This document shows positions 45,526 to 60,037 of a stretch of DNA of 64,000 nucleotides, piece after piece. The first letter of the stretch is position 1. Every line of letters starts with the position of its first letter. The position numbers and the translations under genes are program-made. The DNA comes from DATKYQ01 sp964640665. GTDB lineage: Bacteria; Myxococcota; B64-G9. The DNA lies in contig CAZXHT010000005.1 of NCBI GenBank assembly GCA_964640665.1, positions 1-64,000 on the forward strand, in the 5' to 3' direction. The notes under the pieces were generated by a model that saw nothing but the letters and a program-made list of their open reading frames with translations, was not told the origin of the DNA and searched no databases.

Positions 45526-47531
45526 CAGGCAACCCTCTTTTTCTTCCGTCCACGTCCCCAGCGCGTCGCGAAGCCGATCAGCAATATAATCAGCGGCACC
45601 GCGAACACCGTCCCGTAAAACCAGACCACGTCCTCGTCGCGGGTGTGGACGATCTTGACGTCCTCCTCGCTGGCCGGCAACCCGGGAACCCGTTCTTCGT
45701 CTGCCAGCCATCTGAGCACGTCGGCCATAAGCTGCATGTTGCCGCCGATCTCCGAGAAGCTAACCCGGAAGCCCAGGTAACGATCGGCGAAGACGTCGCT
45801 GTCTGAGAAAACGACAACCCGCATTTCATCCTCGGCATGGAGGGCCTTCTCTTTCCCGGGCTTCTTGGCAACGGCTTTCTCACCGGGCTTCTTGGCAGCG
45901 GGCTTATCGCCGACCGAGGTCTTCGCCTTCTCATCCCGATCGCCATCCTGCTTCTTTTCTATTTTCATGCTGACTGCCGCGGCCAGGTTGAAAACAGCGC
46001 TGCGCTCTTGCGCCGAGCGCCGCATGTCTCCGTCGGTGTCGGCCCAGGTCTTCGGCAACGAACGAACGGTGAAAACGATGCGCCTTGTCTTGGCTGCCGT
46101 CTTGGCCTTCTCGAGGTAGCCCGAGGCCGGAAACAAGACAGGAAAGCGGCGACTGTCCCGGGAAACTGTTGTCACCGACTGGTGCGAGGAGAACGAGCCT
46201 GTGACGATGTTGTAGACGTCGGCCGGCGTACGGTCGATGGGGACATAGGCCTTTTCGTTGGCCAACTTAACTGGCTTGTAGGTAAGACCGAGGTAAGAGA
46301 GAATCCCGCCGGCGGCCGTGCCGCTGTCCACGTCCAGCGTTATCAGCATGCGCCCGCCTTGATCAAGATAGCTTTCGATGGCCTGGGCCTCGCCGGGAAA
46401 CAGGGGCGCCGTCGGATCGATCCACAGCACCAGGGCGGCGTCCGGCGGGACCCCTGCGGCCAGACCCTCGACCAGGCCGAGGTTCTTGACCGTCATATTC
46501 AAAGCCATCAGGAATTTCTTGAGCACCAGGACACCCGGGCGCACATCACTTGCACTCTTTTCCGGGCCGCGCTCGCCGTGGCCGCGGATCAGGTAGACGA
46601 CATCCTTGTTGCGATGCAACTTAAGCATGGCCTTCTGAAACTCAGAATCCAGCTTGCGCAGGTTGCGCTTGGCGCGCTCGAGGTCGGCGCCGATGGTAAT
46701 CTTCTGCTTGGACTCGCCGCGCACAAGGAGAATCGTGCCGTCACTGGAGACGTGGTGCTTGCCGGTCAGTTCCGGGTTCAGGGCTCGATCCACGATCTCG
46801 ATGCTGAAATGGGACGACAAGCCTGTAAGTTCTTTGAAATAGGGCCGCACCTGCTCGAGGACATCGTTGGCGGCCGGGAAGAACAGCAATGCCCGGGTGT
46901 CCGTGTCCAGGCCGGCGATCATCGAGCGGCTGGCCTCGCTGGGCGTCGTGGTCTTGAAGTAGCTGAGATCGATGCTTTCGTCCTTGCGGTCGGCGATGGC
47001 GTTGAGCAGGAACAGTGTGCACAGGAAGGCCGCGCTCACGGCGCCGGAGAGTGCCGAGGCCCGGATGCGGCCTATCTCCAGCCCGCGGCCGCGAGCCATG
47101 GAAGCCGAGCTGACCTGCAAAAAAACGAGCGGCAACAGCGTGCAGAACATCAAGATCGGCCAGGCAATGCTTAGCACTTGCCGCGCCCCGACACCCTGGT
47201 CGCCCTTGCCCAACGGCGCGGGTCCCATGACCAGGTCGGATCCCAGCAGGTACAGCCCCAGGGCCGCCAGGCCGCCGAGGGCCAAAAGGCCCGCCAGTCG
47301 CTCGATGCGCCTGGAGACTCCCTCGGAACGCAACCAGGCGGCGATCCAGGCCAGGCAAGCCAGTACGGCGGCCGCGGCGCCCAGTCCGCTTGTAAGCAGT
47401 CGGCCCGTCCCATGACCGCCAACCAGGCGCTCGCCGATGAAAACCGCGATTATTCCGATCAGGTAAAGAATCAGCACCTGGGGGCCGCGCAGGCTTCCCC
47501 AGGGAAGTTTCTTTTTCCGCCCTACCTCCAT
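45525..47531 (-). CDS. gldG: GldG-like ABC-associated auxiliary protein
   Basis: A 668-residue membrane protein. The first 220 residues hold several hydrophobic segments (VLILYLIGIIAVFIGERLVG and others). A large extracytoplasmic domain follows with IVDRALNPELTGKHHVSSDG and IRGHGERGPEKSA, typical of ABC_transp_aux/GldG proteins. A Lys-rich low-complexity insert (KKPGEKAVAKKPGKEKA) lies near residue 560, and a final transmembrane segment with an Arg/Lys tail (WGRGRKKKRVA) ends it. It overlaps the permease gene by 10 bp and the DUF4340 gene by one base. In known systems GldG acts with GldA and GldF. Confidence 0.9.
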   Translation of the reverse strand: MEVGRKKKLPWGSLRGPQVLILYLIGIIAVFIGERLVGGHGTGRLLTSGLGAAAAVLACLAWIAAWLRSEGVSRRIERLAGLLALGGLAALGLYLLGSDLVMGPAPLGKGDQGVGARQVLSIAWPILMFCTLLPLVFLQVSSASMARGRGLEIGRIRASALSGAVSAAFLCTLFLLNAIADRKDESIDLSYFKTTTPSEASRSMIAGLDTDTRALLFFPAANDVLEQVRPYFKELTGLSSHFSIEIVDRALNPELTGKHHVSSDGTILLVRGESKQKITIGADLERAKRNLRKLDSEFQKAMLKLHRNKDVVYLIRGHGERGPEKSASDVRPGVLVLKKFLMALNMTVKNLGLVEGLAAGVPPDAALVLWIDPTAPLFPGEAQAIESYLDQGGRMLITLDVDSGTAAGGILSYLGLTYKPVKLANEKAYVPIDRTPADVYNIVTGSFSSHQSVTTVSRDSRRFPVLFPASGYLEKAKTAAKTRRIVFTVRSLPKTWADTDGDMRRSAQERSAVFNLAAAVSMKIEKKQDGDRDEKAKTSVGDKPAAKKPGEKAVAKKPGKEKALHAEDEMRVVVFSDSDVFADRYLGFRVSFSEIGGNMQLMADVLRWLADEERVPGLPASEEDVKIVHTRDEDVVWFYGTVFAVPLIILLIGFATRWGRGRKKKRVA

Positions 47532-48247
47532 CGGCGTGACTCCAGTGTACGCGTGGCCGCGAACAGGAAGAAGGAGGTCATCGACAGGTAGTAGACGATA
47601 TCGCGCAGGTGGACCTTGCCCGCCTTGAAAGGCGAGAAATGGATGTTGTGAATCGCCAGGTAGGCGAAGATGTCGTTCAGCGGTTTATCTGCAAAGCGCC
47701 CAAGCAGCCAGAAGAGCACCAGCGGCATCCCGATACCCAGGGTGACGAAGACAGCCACGATCTGCGAACGGGTCAGCGACGAACTGAAAGTTCCGATGGC
47801 CAAGACGGCCGATCCGAGAAGCAACACGCCCAGGTAACCCGCGCTGACGTGGCCCCAGGAAACCTTGCCGTTGACCATGACCAGCAACGGCATGTAGACG
47901 GTGACCAGGGTGATCAGCAGGAGGAACAGATAGGCCCCGAAGAACTTACCCAGGATAATCTCGAAGTCCTTGACCGGCGAGGTCAGCAGCAACGGAAAGG
48001 TACCGGTCTCGCGCTCCTTGGCAATCAGCCCCATGGAGATGAAGACGCTGAAGAACATGGTGAAGCCGGACAACTCATGGAAGAACCCCGTCAGGACGTC
48101 GGCCGAATACTTGGCGCCGCCTCCCAGCACGCGCAGGTTGAAATCCAGGCCGACCAGCGCCAGGTAGAGCGCGGCGATGATGAACCCCTGGGGCGAGCGC
48201 AGGATGGATACGGCTTCACGACGGGCGATCAGGTAGACGTTTTTCAC
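47522..48247 (-). CDS. gldF: ABC-2 type permease, GldF-like
   Basis: A 241-residue permease with six hydrophobic segments. The GldF/NosY signature IARREAVSILRSPQGFIIAA opens it, and ISMGLIAKERETGTFPLLLT forms the coupling loop. It starts with GTG overlapping the ATPase stop (GTGA). Its six-helix arrangement and position between the ATPase and GldG fit an ABC exporter or machinery-type transporter. The substrate is unknown, and a link to gliding is not shown. Confidence 0.9.
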   Translation of the reverse strand: MKNVYLIARREAVSILRSPQGFIIAALYLALVGLDFNLRVLGGGAKYSADVLTGFFHELSGFTMFFSVFISMGLIAKERETGTFPLLLTSPVKDFEIILGKFFGAYLFLLLITLVTVYMPLLVMVNGKVSWGHVSAGYLGVLLLGSAVLAIGTFSSSLTRSQIVAVFVTLGIGMPLVLFWLLGRFADKPLNDIFAYLAIHNIHFSPFKAGKVHLRDIVYYLSMTSFFLFAATRTLESRRWR

Positions 48248-49182
48248 CGCTCGTCCTCCTTGTCGCCGGTCAGCCTGAGGAAGGTCGCCTCGAGCTTGTC
48301 GCTCTTCCTGGCCAGCTCGATCAGATCGAGCCCGCCCTGGACTAAAGCGCGACTGAGCAAGGCCCGGACATCTCCGGAAGCGTCGATGCGCAGATCCAGA
48401 GCGCCGTCGGCGCGCTTTTCGATCTCGATCGAGGTGACACCCGCGACTCCCGCCAGAGCCTTCTCAACGTCCGGCTTTTCTCCGCGCACAATGGCCATGA
48501 AATGCTGTTCCTTGCCCGCTCCCCCGGTTAGCTCTTCCTCTGTGCCCGAACCGACAAGCTTGCCGCGCTGCATGACCATGATGCGATCGCAGGTCTGGCT
48601 GATCTCGGTTAAAATGTGGCTGGAAATGACGACGGTATGCTGGCCGCGCAAACCGCGCACCAGCTCGCGCATCTCGACGATCTGGGCCGGGTCGAGGCCG
48701 CCGATGGGCTCGTCTAGGATCACCAGCGGCGGATTGTGAACGATCGCCTGGGCGATGCCGACGCGCTTACGATAGCCGAACGAGAGCGTCTCGATGCGCG
48801 CGTCGATCATTTTGTCGAGCTGGCAGCGGCGGGCCGCATCCTGTACCCGCCCGCCGATGTCGGTGCGCGGAATGCCTCGTATACCGGCGGCAAAACCCAG
48901 AAAGTCGCCGACCCTCATATCGTTGTATAGCGGAGGTTCCTCGGGCAAGAAACCTATCAGGCCGCGGACGTAGTTGGCCTCGCCGCTTACATCCCGGCCC
49001 TCGACCGTCATCGTCCCGGCCGTGGGAGTCAGCAGGCATCCCAGGATCCTGAGCAGGGTTGTCTTCCCGGCGCCGTTCAGCCCCAGCAGCCCGACACACT
49101 CACCCTTGTCGATCTGGAAGCTCACGCCGTCGAGGGCGTGAACATCTCCGAAACTCTTCTGTAGGTCGTTCGCAATAATCAT
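48244..49182 (-). CDS. gldA: ABC transporter ATPase, GldA-like
   Basis: A 312-residue ATPase that powers the permease encoded downstream. Walker A is GLNGAGKTT, the signature is LSFGYRKRVGIAQAI, Walker B is LVILDEPIGGLDPAQ, and the H-loop is VISSH. A C-terminal regulatory part of about 90 residues follows. The start at 49182 is the first ATG that keeps the family N-terminus (MIIANDLQKSFGDVHALDG); it has only a poor Shine-Dalgarno sequence. It is the first gene of the five-gene operon and is divergent from the lipoprotein at 49301. Confidence 0.93.
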   Translation of the reverse strand: MIIANDLQKSFGDVHALDGVSFQIDKGECVGLLGLNGAGKTTLLRILGCLLTPTAGTMTVEGRDVSGEANYVRGLIGFLPEEPPLYNDMRVGDFLGFAAGIRGIPRTDIGGRVQDAARRCQLDKMIDARIETLSFGYRKRVGIAQAIVHNPPLVILDEPIGGLDPAQIVEMRELVRGLRGQHTVVISSHILTEISQTCDRIMVMQRGKLVGSGTEEELTGGAGKEQHFMAIVRGEKPDVEKALAGVAGVTSIEIEKRADGALDLRIDASGDVRALLSRALVQGGLDLIELARKSDKLEATFLRLTGDKEDER

Positions 49183-49246
49183 AGTACCGGGCTGCAAAGT
49201 AAAAGAGCCGCCACGCCATGTCAAGCATCGCGTCCGCCCTATTTTG

Positions 49247-49279
49247 TTGACAATCAACTCTCGCCGGCCAGAGTATATT
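49247..49279 (+). promoter_or_regulatory. Possible promoter of the lipoprotein operon
   Basis: A perfect TTGACA (49247-49252) is followed by tatatt at 49274-49279, but the spacing is 21 bases, longer than usual. A weaker -10 at 49271-49276 (gagtat) would give 18. The ribosome binding site gagagga and the ATG at 49301 follow. The -35 is striking; the -10 is uncertain. Confidence 0.4.
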
Positions 49280-49300
49280 CCCCTGCGAGAGGAAATACCA

Positions 49301-49927
49301 ATGAAGGCAGTAGTCGTTCTCACAAGCCTGTGCCTGGCGCTCGTCCTTTCGGGTTGCACGCTGATCGATTCGACTCTGACTTTGAAGTTCGAGCCCTTGA
49401 CGGGAAAGATCTCCACGGCGCCCACCCTCATCCTGATTACTCGTGTCAGCGATCGCCGTGCCGATCAGCGAAGAATCGGCTGCAAAAAAAACGGCCTGGG
49501 CAGCGAGAGCGCCGACCTGTTTCTGGATGCTCCGCTGACTACCTGGTTTTCCTCGGTGGTGAAGACCGAGATGGAGCGGGCCGGCTTTCCCCCGGCCGGT
49601 CCGAATGACGCCAAGACCGTCAAGCTGGAGATCGACATCATCGACTTTTTCATCGAGCCCGACGTCGGCATGGGTATCCGCGTCTACGCCGTCGTCAACG
49701 CGGAGGTCACCGTCCGTTTTCCGGACGGAGCCGCTTATGCCAGGCGTTTCTCCGGCCTTTCGAGCGATTCGGCCATCGTGGTGACCGACGGCGATTACAG
49801 CGGACAGATACTGACGGCCATGAGCGTCTGGGTCCAGCAAGCCGTCGGCGAGACGGCCCGGCTGATTTCGACTCACTCTTCCGCGGCCGGCCTGGCTTCG
49901 ACTTCGGCCTGGAGGGTGCTCGGATGA
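49301..49927 (+). CDS. YajG-like lipoprotein
   Basis: A 208-residue lipoprotein starting at 49301 with gagagga eight bases upstream. The signal peptide VVLTSLCLALVLSGC has a good lipobox. The mature part resembles YajG-type lipoproteins (ILITRVSDRRADQRRIGCKK, then TVKLEIDIIDFFIEPD). Its stop overlaps the start of the next gene (ATGA). Location in the outer membrane is inferred. Confidence 0.75.
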   Translation: MKAVVVLTSLCLALVLSGCTLIDSTLTLKFEPLTGKISTAPTLILITRVSDRRADQRRIGCKKNGLGSESADLFLDAPLTTWFSSVVKTEMERAGFPPAGPNDAKTVKLEIDIIDFFIEPDVGMGIRVYAVVNAEVTVRFPDGAAYARRFSGLSSDSAIVVTDGDYSGQILTAMSVWVQQAVGETARLISTHSSAAGLASTSAWRVLG

Positions 49928-50526
49928 TCGGGCGCATCGCAGGCTGCGCTTTAATGGCCGCGAGCTTTTCGGCCTGCGGCGGCCTGAGCCACATTCCAGA
50001 TGTCAGGAGCGAAACCGACTGGCGCCCGCTAGCCGCGGACGGCAAGGTGGCCGATGATGCGCCGGCAACCGTCGCGACAAATACGGCCGGCGGCAGCATG
50101 GCCGGCGTGCGCGGCGCCTTCGTGGCCGTCTTCGACATCGAGGACAAGAGCGGCCGACTCAAGCCGTCCGAGATAGACGGTCTGACGGACTACCTGGCCA
50201 ACAAGATAGCCGAGGGCGGGCTTTTTCACGTTGTTCCCCGCGACGAGATCAAGAAGCGCCTGCTGCAACAGAAGTCGAAAAGCTACAAAAAGTGTTTCGA
50301 CCAGTCCTGCCAGATAGAGATCGGCCGCGAGATCGCGGCCCAGAAGACCCTGACAACGACGATATCCCGTATCGGCTCGTCCTGCGTGGTCACGGCCGCC
50401 CTGTTTGATCTGAAGAAGGCCGCCACCGACGCCACGGCATCCTCGCGCGGCAGGTGCGGGACGGACGACCTGGTGTCGCAGATAGAGAACATCATCGCCA
50501 AGTTTCGCGGCAGCAACAAGAAGTAA
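49924..50526 (+). CDS. CsgG-like lipoprotein with a Cys pair
   Basis: A 200-residue lipoprotein (signal peptide ending FSAC). It has the same domain as the exported protein at 4358-5476: FVAVFDIEDKSGRLKPSEID, LTDYLANKIAEGGLFHVVPR and the Cys pair in KCFDQSCQIEIGREIAA. About half of the positions agree in that block. It is the second gene of the pair begun at 49301. The domain resembles the N-terminal part of CsgG-like secretion proteins, but the function is unknown. Confidence 0.85.
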   Translation: MIGRIAGCALMAASFSACGGLSHIPDVRSETDWRPLAADGKVADDAPATVATNTAGGSMAGVRGAFVAVFDIEDKSGRLKPSEIDGLTDYLANKIAEGGLFHVVPRDEIKKRLLQQKSKSYKKCFDQSCQIEIGREIAAQKTLTTTISRIGSSCVVTAALFDLKKAATDATASSRGRCGTDDLVSQIENIIAKFRGSNKK

Positions 50527-50531
50527 TCGTT

Positions 50532-50969
50532 TCAGATGTCCCGGCAAACCTTGCGGTGCGGGATGCGGGCATCGAGGAATTCGGGCCCGTAGGCGGAAAA
50601 TCCCTGCCCGGCGTAGAACCCGAGGGCGCGCATCTGGGCATCGGCTTCCAGACGCGCGATACCCTTGCCGCGGGCCAACCTGACAACGGCCTCGACCAGG
50701 GCCGCACCCACGCCTTGGCCGCGCCACTGTCTCACTACCGCCATGCGGCCCAGCTTGCCCTGCGCCGACAGACGCGCAGTGCCTATGACCTTGCCCCGGC
50801 CGTCCTCGGCCAGCAACTGATCGCAAAGCGGGTCAAGCCCGTCCCATTCCTCTTCGGGGTAGACGCCCTGTTCTTCGATGAAGACCGCCCGGCGCACGGA
50901 ACGAATCGCCTCGCGCTCGGTATTCCAATCTGCCGTGCGCACCTTGAATCCCTTTGTTTTCAAGCTCAC
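50532..50969 (-). CDS. GNAT-family N-acetyltransferase
   Basis: A 145-residue acetyltransferase of the ElaA/YjcF type. The acetyl-CoA-binding motif A is MAVVRQWRGQGVGAALVEA, followed by the motif B helix ARLEADAQMRALGFY. The N-terminal ID (RSVRRAVFIEEQGVYPEEEW) is typical. It overlaps the stop of the upstream enoyl-CoA hydratase (ATGA), so the two are coupled. The substrate cannot be named from sequence. Confidence 0.93.
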   Translation of the reverse strand: MSLKTKGFKVRTADWNTEREAIRSVRRAVFIEEQGVYPEEEWDGLDPLCDQLLAEDGRGKVIGTARLSAQGKLGRMAVVRQWRGQGVGAALVEAVVRLARGKGIARLEADAQMRALGFYAGQGFSAYGPEFLDARIPHRKVCRDI

Positions 50970-51757
50970 TTTCCTAAAAACTCGGGCGGGCGTTTCTGGA
51001 TGAAACTCTGTATACCCTCTGTGAAATCCTGGCTCGACACGAGTTGGCTCTGGGCCCAGCCCTCGATCAGCAATCCCCGATCGATGTCGGCAAGGCCGTC
51101 GATCACCCGCTTGGCCATGCCGACTGCCAGAGGCGCTGCTTGCGCGAGTTCCGCTACCAGCTCCCGGCCGGCCTTTTGCAGCTCGTCCGCGGGCACAACA
51201 CGATTAACAATTCCCCAACTAGCGGCCAGTTCGGCATCGATCTGCCGGCCGGTCATGATCAACTCCTTGGCGCGAGCCGGGCCGACCAGGCGCGTCAGGC
51301 GGGTCGTCCCGCCGACGTCGGGGATCAGGCCCAGGCGCGATTCGGGCAGGCCCAACCTGGCCCCGGCGGCGGCAATGCGAAAATCACAGGCCAGCGCCAG
51401 CTCCATGCCCAGGCCCAGGCAGTGGCCGTGAATCAGCGCGATTGTCGGCAACTCGAGCCGCTCGAGAGACGTAAGCGTGCGCTGGAAGTCATCGGTGATG
51501 GTTCGCATGCAGTGGAGCCAGTCGTCTCCGTACTGCCCGGGAAGTTGCATGAAGGAACTTACGTCGATGCCGGCCGAGAAGCCTTTGCCCGCGCCGCGGA
51601 TCAGAACCGCCCGCGCCCCGGCGGCCCGGCAGGCTAAGCGCACTGCCTCGCCGAAAGCCGCCCACAGCTCGCCGTCTATGGCGTTGCGCTTCTCGGGACG
51701 GTTCAGAACAATCTCGAAGACGAGGCCCCGGCTTTCGGTTTTTACCAACTCCGCCAT
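50966..51757 (-). CDS. Enoyl-CoA hydratase/isomerase
   Basis: A 263-residue crotonase-family enzyme. The start at 51757 has ggaggt five bases upstream; open sequence further upstream is not used. The oxyanion-hole segments are present (GAGKGFSAGIDVSSF and HGHCLGLGMELALACDF), and the two acidic catalytic positions are in LPESRLGLIPDVGGTTRL and ARAKELIMTG. It probably hydrates trans-2-enoyl-CoA in fatty-acid breakdown, although the family also holds other activities. It is the first gene of a two-gene unit with the GNAT. Confidence 0.92.
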   Translation of the reverse strand: MAELVKTESRGLVFEIVLNRPEKRNAIDGELWAAFGEAVRLACRAAGARAVLIRGAGKGFSAGIDVSSFMQLPGQYGDDWLHCMRTITDDFQRTLTSLERLELPTIALIHGHCLGLGMELALACDFRIAAAGARLGLPESRLGLIPDVGGTTRLTRLVGPARAKELIMTGRQIDAELAASWGIVNRVVPADELQKAGRELVAELAQAAPLAVGMAKRVIDGLADIDRGLLIEGWAQSQLVSSQDFTEGIQSFIQKRPPEFLGK

Positions 51758-51950
51758 GATCACCTCCACTTGTGTTGCCATCTGTTCGCACGCCCGGCGG
51801 CACGATGCAATCGTTTTCCGCCACATTGACTCGCGGTCGTCCCGGTGAGTATAATAACCATAGGAAAAGTAGGGCCATCCGACAAGGGCAATCCGGACAT
51901 GGCCGGAGCGCAAAGCCGCGCGTTTTTTCGAGAAAGGCGGGCTACCGAAG

Positions 51951-57905
<5,955 letters not shown>

Positions 57906-57918
57906 GGTTTTCGCTTAG

Positions 57919-58812
57919 ATGTCGGTTCCCTCTCGTGTCTATATCTACCTGATTATCGGCACACTGGCGGTCAGCCAGTCGGGAAACATTATCCGCATCG
58001 GCGCGGCCCACCCGGTCGCTATCGCCGCCTGGCGCCTGGGGATCTCGACCGTGCTGCTTGCCCTGTTGGGACGCAGGCAGCTTCTGACCCTGTCTGGGCT
58101 GACCGGGCGGGAACTGATCATGCTGGCGCTCTCCGGTATCGCTTTAGCCGTACACTTCTTCACCTGGATTGCCGCGGTGCAATCGACCACGGTTGCCAAC
58201 GCCGCCATCTTCTTCTCGATCAACCCCGTATTCGTTGCCCTGGCCGCCTTTTTTATCTACGGCGAGCGGGTGGGATGGAAACTGGTTGCGGCCATCGGCC
58301 TGGGACTTGCCGGTGTGGCGGTGATCGGGCTTGACGACCTCGACCTGAACCCCGAACACCTGGCCGGTGACATCTGGGCCGTGGCCTGCGCTGCGCTGTT
58401 TACCGTCTACTTCATGCTGGGCAAGCGTCTGCGCCGGGCGCTGCCCACCCATGCCTACGTCACCGGCGTCTACGGAGTTGCCGCGCTGGTGGGATTTGCC
58501 TGCCTGCCCTTCTTTGGCGAACCTTTCTTCGACTATGACTCGAGAACCTGGCTGTGCTTCGTACTGATGGCGCTGTTACCGACAATGATCGGACACACCG
58601 CCTTCAACAACGCCCTGCGCTACATCCGGGCCGGCTGGCTCTCGGCCGTCACCCTGGTAGAACCCTTGCTGGCAGGAATCGTGGCCTACTTCGCCTGGGG
58701 CGAGGGCCTGACCTACCGGGTGGCCGCGGGCTACCTGTTGATCTGTATGTCTGTGATCGTACTAGTGTTTGACCGGCCCGGGAATAAGGGCTCAGGTAAT
58801 AGTGAAGAATAG
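57919..58812 (+). CDS. EamA/DMT-family permease
   Basis: A 297-residue inner-membrane protein with ten hydrophobic segments and two EamA repeats (first GNIIRIGAAHPVAIAAWRLG, second LAGDIWAVACAALFTVYFML). It belongs to the drug/metabolite transporter superfamily; the substrate is unknown. The start at 57919 follows the MopE-like stop by 13 bp. Its last three codons (SEE) and stop lie inside a 77-bp sequence that is repeated at 59757. Confidence 0.9.
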   Translation: MSVPSRVYIYLIIGTLAVSQSGNIIRIGAAHPVAIAAWRLGISTVLLALLGRRQLLTLSGLTGRELIMLALSGIALAVHFFTWIAAVQSTTVANAAIFFSINPVFVALAAFFIYGERVGWKLVAAIGLGLAGVAVIGLDDLDLNPEHLAGDIWAVACAALFTVYFMLGKRLRRALPTHAYVTGVYGVAALVGFACLPFFGEPFFDYDSRTWLCFVLMALLPTMIGHTAFNNALRYIRAGWLSAVTLVEPLLAGIVAYFAWGEGLTYRVAAGYLLICMSVIVLVFDRPGNKGSGNSEE

Positions 58813-58877
58813 ACATTTCTGCTGTTGAAAATAATCAGAACTATGACTTTCCTGCCCCTGTTCTCGATCCGGTAGAC
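58801..58877. repeat. 77-bp direct repeat, copy 1 (relE 3' end remnant)
   Basis: This copy matches 59757-59833 at 72 of 77 positions. On the minus strand copy 2 is the coding 3' end of the relE gene (VYRIENRGKKVIVLIICN and on). Copy 1 would encode the same stretch (VYRIENRGRKVIVLIIFN), but here the relE start is missing. Instead, the PIN toxin gene reads into it in another frame. The left end overlaps the EamA stop. Confidence 0.9.
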
Positions 58878-59350
58878 TTCTCGCCTACGGACTCCAACAC
58901 CAGCCGGATCAACTTCTCGTCGTAGAACGCACCGATTTCCATCAGCTTATCTATGTGTGGACGCAGAACGGAAATCACTCCGGTCTTCTTCGCCCTAGCC
59001 AGCAATCCCAGCGTCCCGGTCACAGACAACCCCACCGCCTCGGCAGCCAACCGGCCCTTCCTCTCGTCCATACATACCCACTTGATTCCTAGCTCCATGG
59101 CTAGCTGGATGACCGCCGCTTCGCCAACATCGAGCGTTGCAACAGCCAGCGCTGACAGCGGCTTGGATAAGGCCACGGCTTGAAGCCACGCTGCCCTAGC
59201 ATCCGGATATCCCAGCGCCACGCCCTTGGCGATCTCCTCCATCACCTCTTCGGGACAAAAGAACTCCCCAGGCAATACACTCACCACTTTCAACAGGTTT
59301 GCACGGGCAAGAGTGATTAACGGGCCGGTGTCTATTACGATTCTGTCAGG
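58841..59350 (-). CDS. PIN-domain toxin (DUF3368-like)
   Basis: A 169-residue PIN-fold nuclease, the toxin partner of UPF0175-type antitoxins. The acidic residues appear at the Asp of VIDTGPLI, the Glu of DVGEAAVIQLA and the Asp of VCMDERKGR. The start at 59350 overlaps the antitoxin stop (ATGCCTGA). The last 11 residues (STGSRTGAGKS) are encoded by the 77-bp relE-derived repeat in a different frame, so the C-terminus has been replaced by foreign sequence. The toxin may still be functional, since this region lies beyond the core fold. Confidence 0.9.
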   Translation of the reverse strand, partial: PDRIVIDTGPLITLARANLLKVVSVLPGEFFCPEEVMEEIAKGVALGYPDARAAWLQAVALSKPLSALAVATLDVGEAAVIQLAMELGIKWVCMDERKGRLAAEAVGLSVTGTLGLLARAKKTGVISVLRPHIDKLMEIGAFYDEKLIRLVLESVGEKSTGSRTGAGKS

Positions 59351-59609
59351 CATTCTGGGCAAATTGCAGGTCTGTCTCTACATCCTCTGGTCTCAGGTTA
59401 CTCATGGGCACGCCAACTCGCTTCAAGGAATACAAGAACTCCGTCCGCTCCATGTGGCACAACTTGGCTGCTTGACCAGAGGTGAACCTGCCCAACTCAT
59501 ACAGCTTGGCCGCTAGAAGGAACTTCGCCTCCTTGGAGAACTCCTCAGGTGAAAGCCCTATACCGAGCAGGATCTCGTCTCCGTACTCTATGGTCAGCTT
59601 CCTGTTCAT
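59346..59609 (-). CDS. UPF0175-family antitoxin
   Basis: An 87-residue antitoxin with a helix-turn-helix core (LSPEEFSKEAKFLLAAKLYE, then LGRFTSGQAAKLCHMERTEF). The start at 59609 has gagagg upstream; an in-frame ATG at 59633 is also possible. It is the first gene of the pair with the PIN toxin. Such antitoxins usually bind their own promoter, but no clear operator was found in the short upstream gap. Confidence 0.88.
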   Translation of the reverse strand: MNRKLTIEYGDEILLGIGLSPEEFSKEAKFLLAAKLYELGRFTSGQAAKLCHMERTEFLYSLKRVGVPMSNLRPEDVETDLQFAQNA

Positions 59610-59728
59610 CACGACCTCTCTAATTCTCATCATAGCCCATTTCCAAGGCCGTGTCTATTCATCATGCTTCACGAAGGGAGGAATCCATGACGCACTGCTT
59701 TACGACCGTCCAGCTGCTTGCCCTGCTG

Positions 59729-60037
59729 TCACGACTGACGGTCGAGTCTCGGCCCAAGTGAAGAATAGACATTTTTTCTGTTGCAAATAATCAGAACTAT
59801 GACCTTCTTGCCCCTGTTCTCGATCCGGTAGACCACGCGCCATTCCCCAACCCTGAGCCTGCGATGTCCCTTGAGTGAATAGCGGAGCGGTTTTCCGTAA
59901 TGCAGCGGTTGATTCGCCAGGCGCTGTTCGATGGCCTTCTTTATTCTCGCCCTAATTTTCTTCGGAAGAGCAGGGATATCCTTTTTGACAACCAGGGGGT
60001 GGTAGAAGACCAAATATGGGCCGTGCTCACCAGGCAT
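59729..60037 (-). CDS. relE: RelE-family toxin
   Basis: A 102-residue RelE-type mRNA interferase. The fold is supported by ARIKKAIEQRLANQPLHYGK, then PLRYSLKGHRRLRVGEWRVV and YRIENRGKKVIVLIICNRKN. The conserved basic patch near LRVGEWRVVYRI fits the active site. The start at 60037 overlaps the antitoxin end by 11 bp. Its 3' part (59757-59833) is the second copy of the 77-bp repeat. It ends with about ten residues beyond the usual RelE terminus. Confidence 0.92.
   Translation of the reverse strand: MPGEHGPYLVFYHPLVVKKDIPALPKKIRARIKKAIEQRLANQPLHYGKPLRYSLKGHRRLRVGEWRVVYRIENRGKKVIVLIICNRKNVYSSLGPRLDRQS
59757..59833. repeat. 77-bp direct repeat, copy 2 (coding part of relE)
   Basis: This copy lies within the intact relE gene, 956 bp from copy 1, and matches it at 72 of 77 positions. 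The two copies bracket the PIN/UPF0175 pair. They suggest that the pair was inserted next to, or copied together with, a relE end. Confidence 0.9.

Noticed and set aside
45837..47174. Plus-strand open frame (445 codons) opposite gldG
   Set aside because: A GC-rich shadow of the membrane protein gene; no family features and a clear, coupled gene on the other strand.
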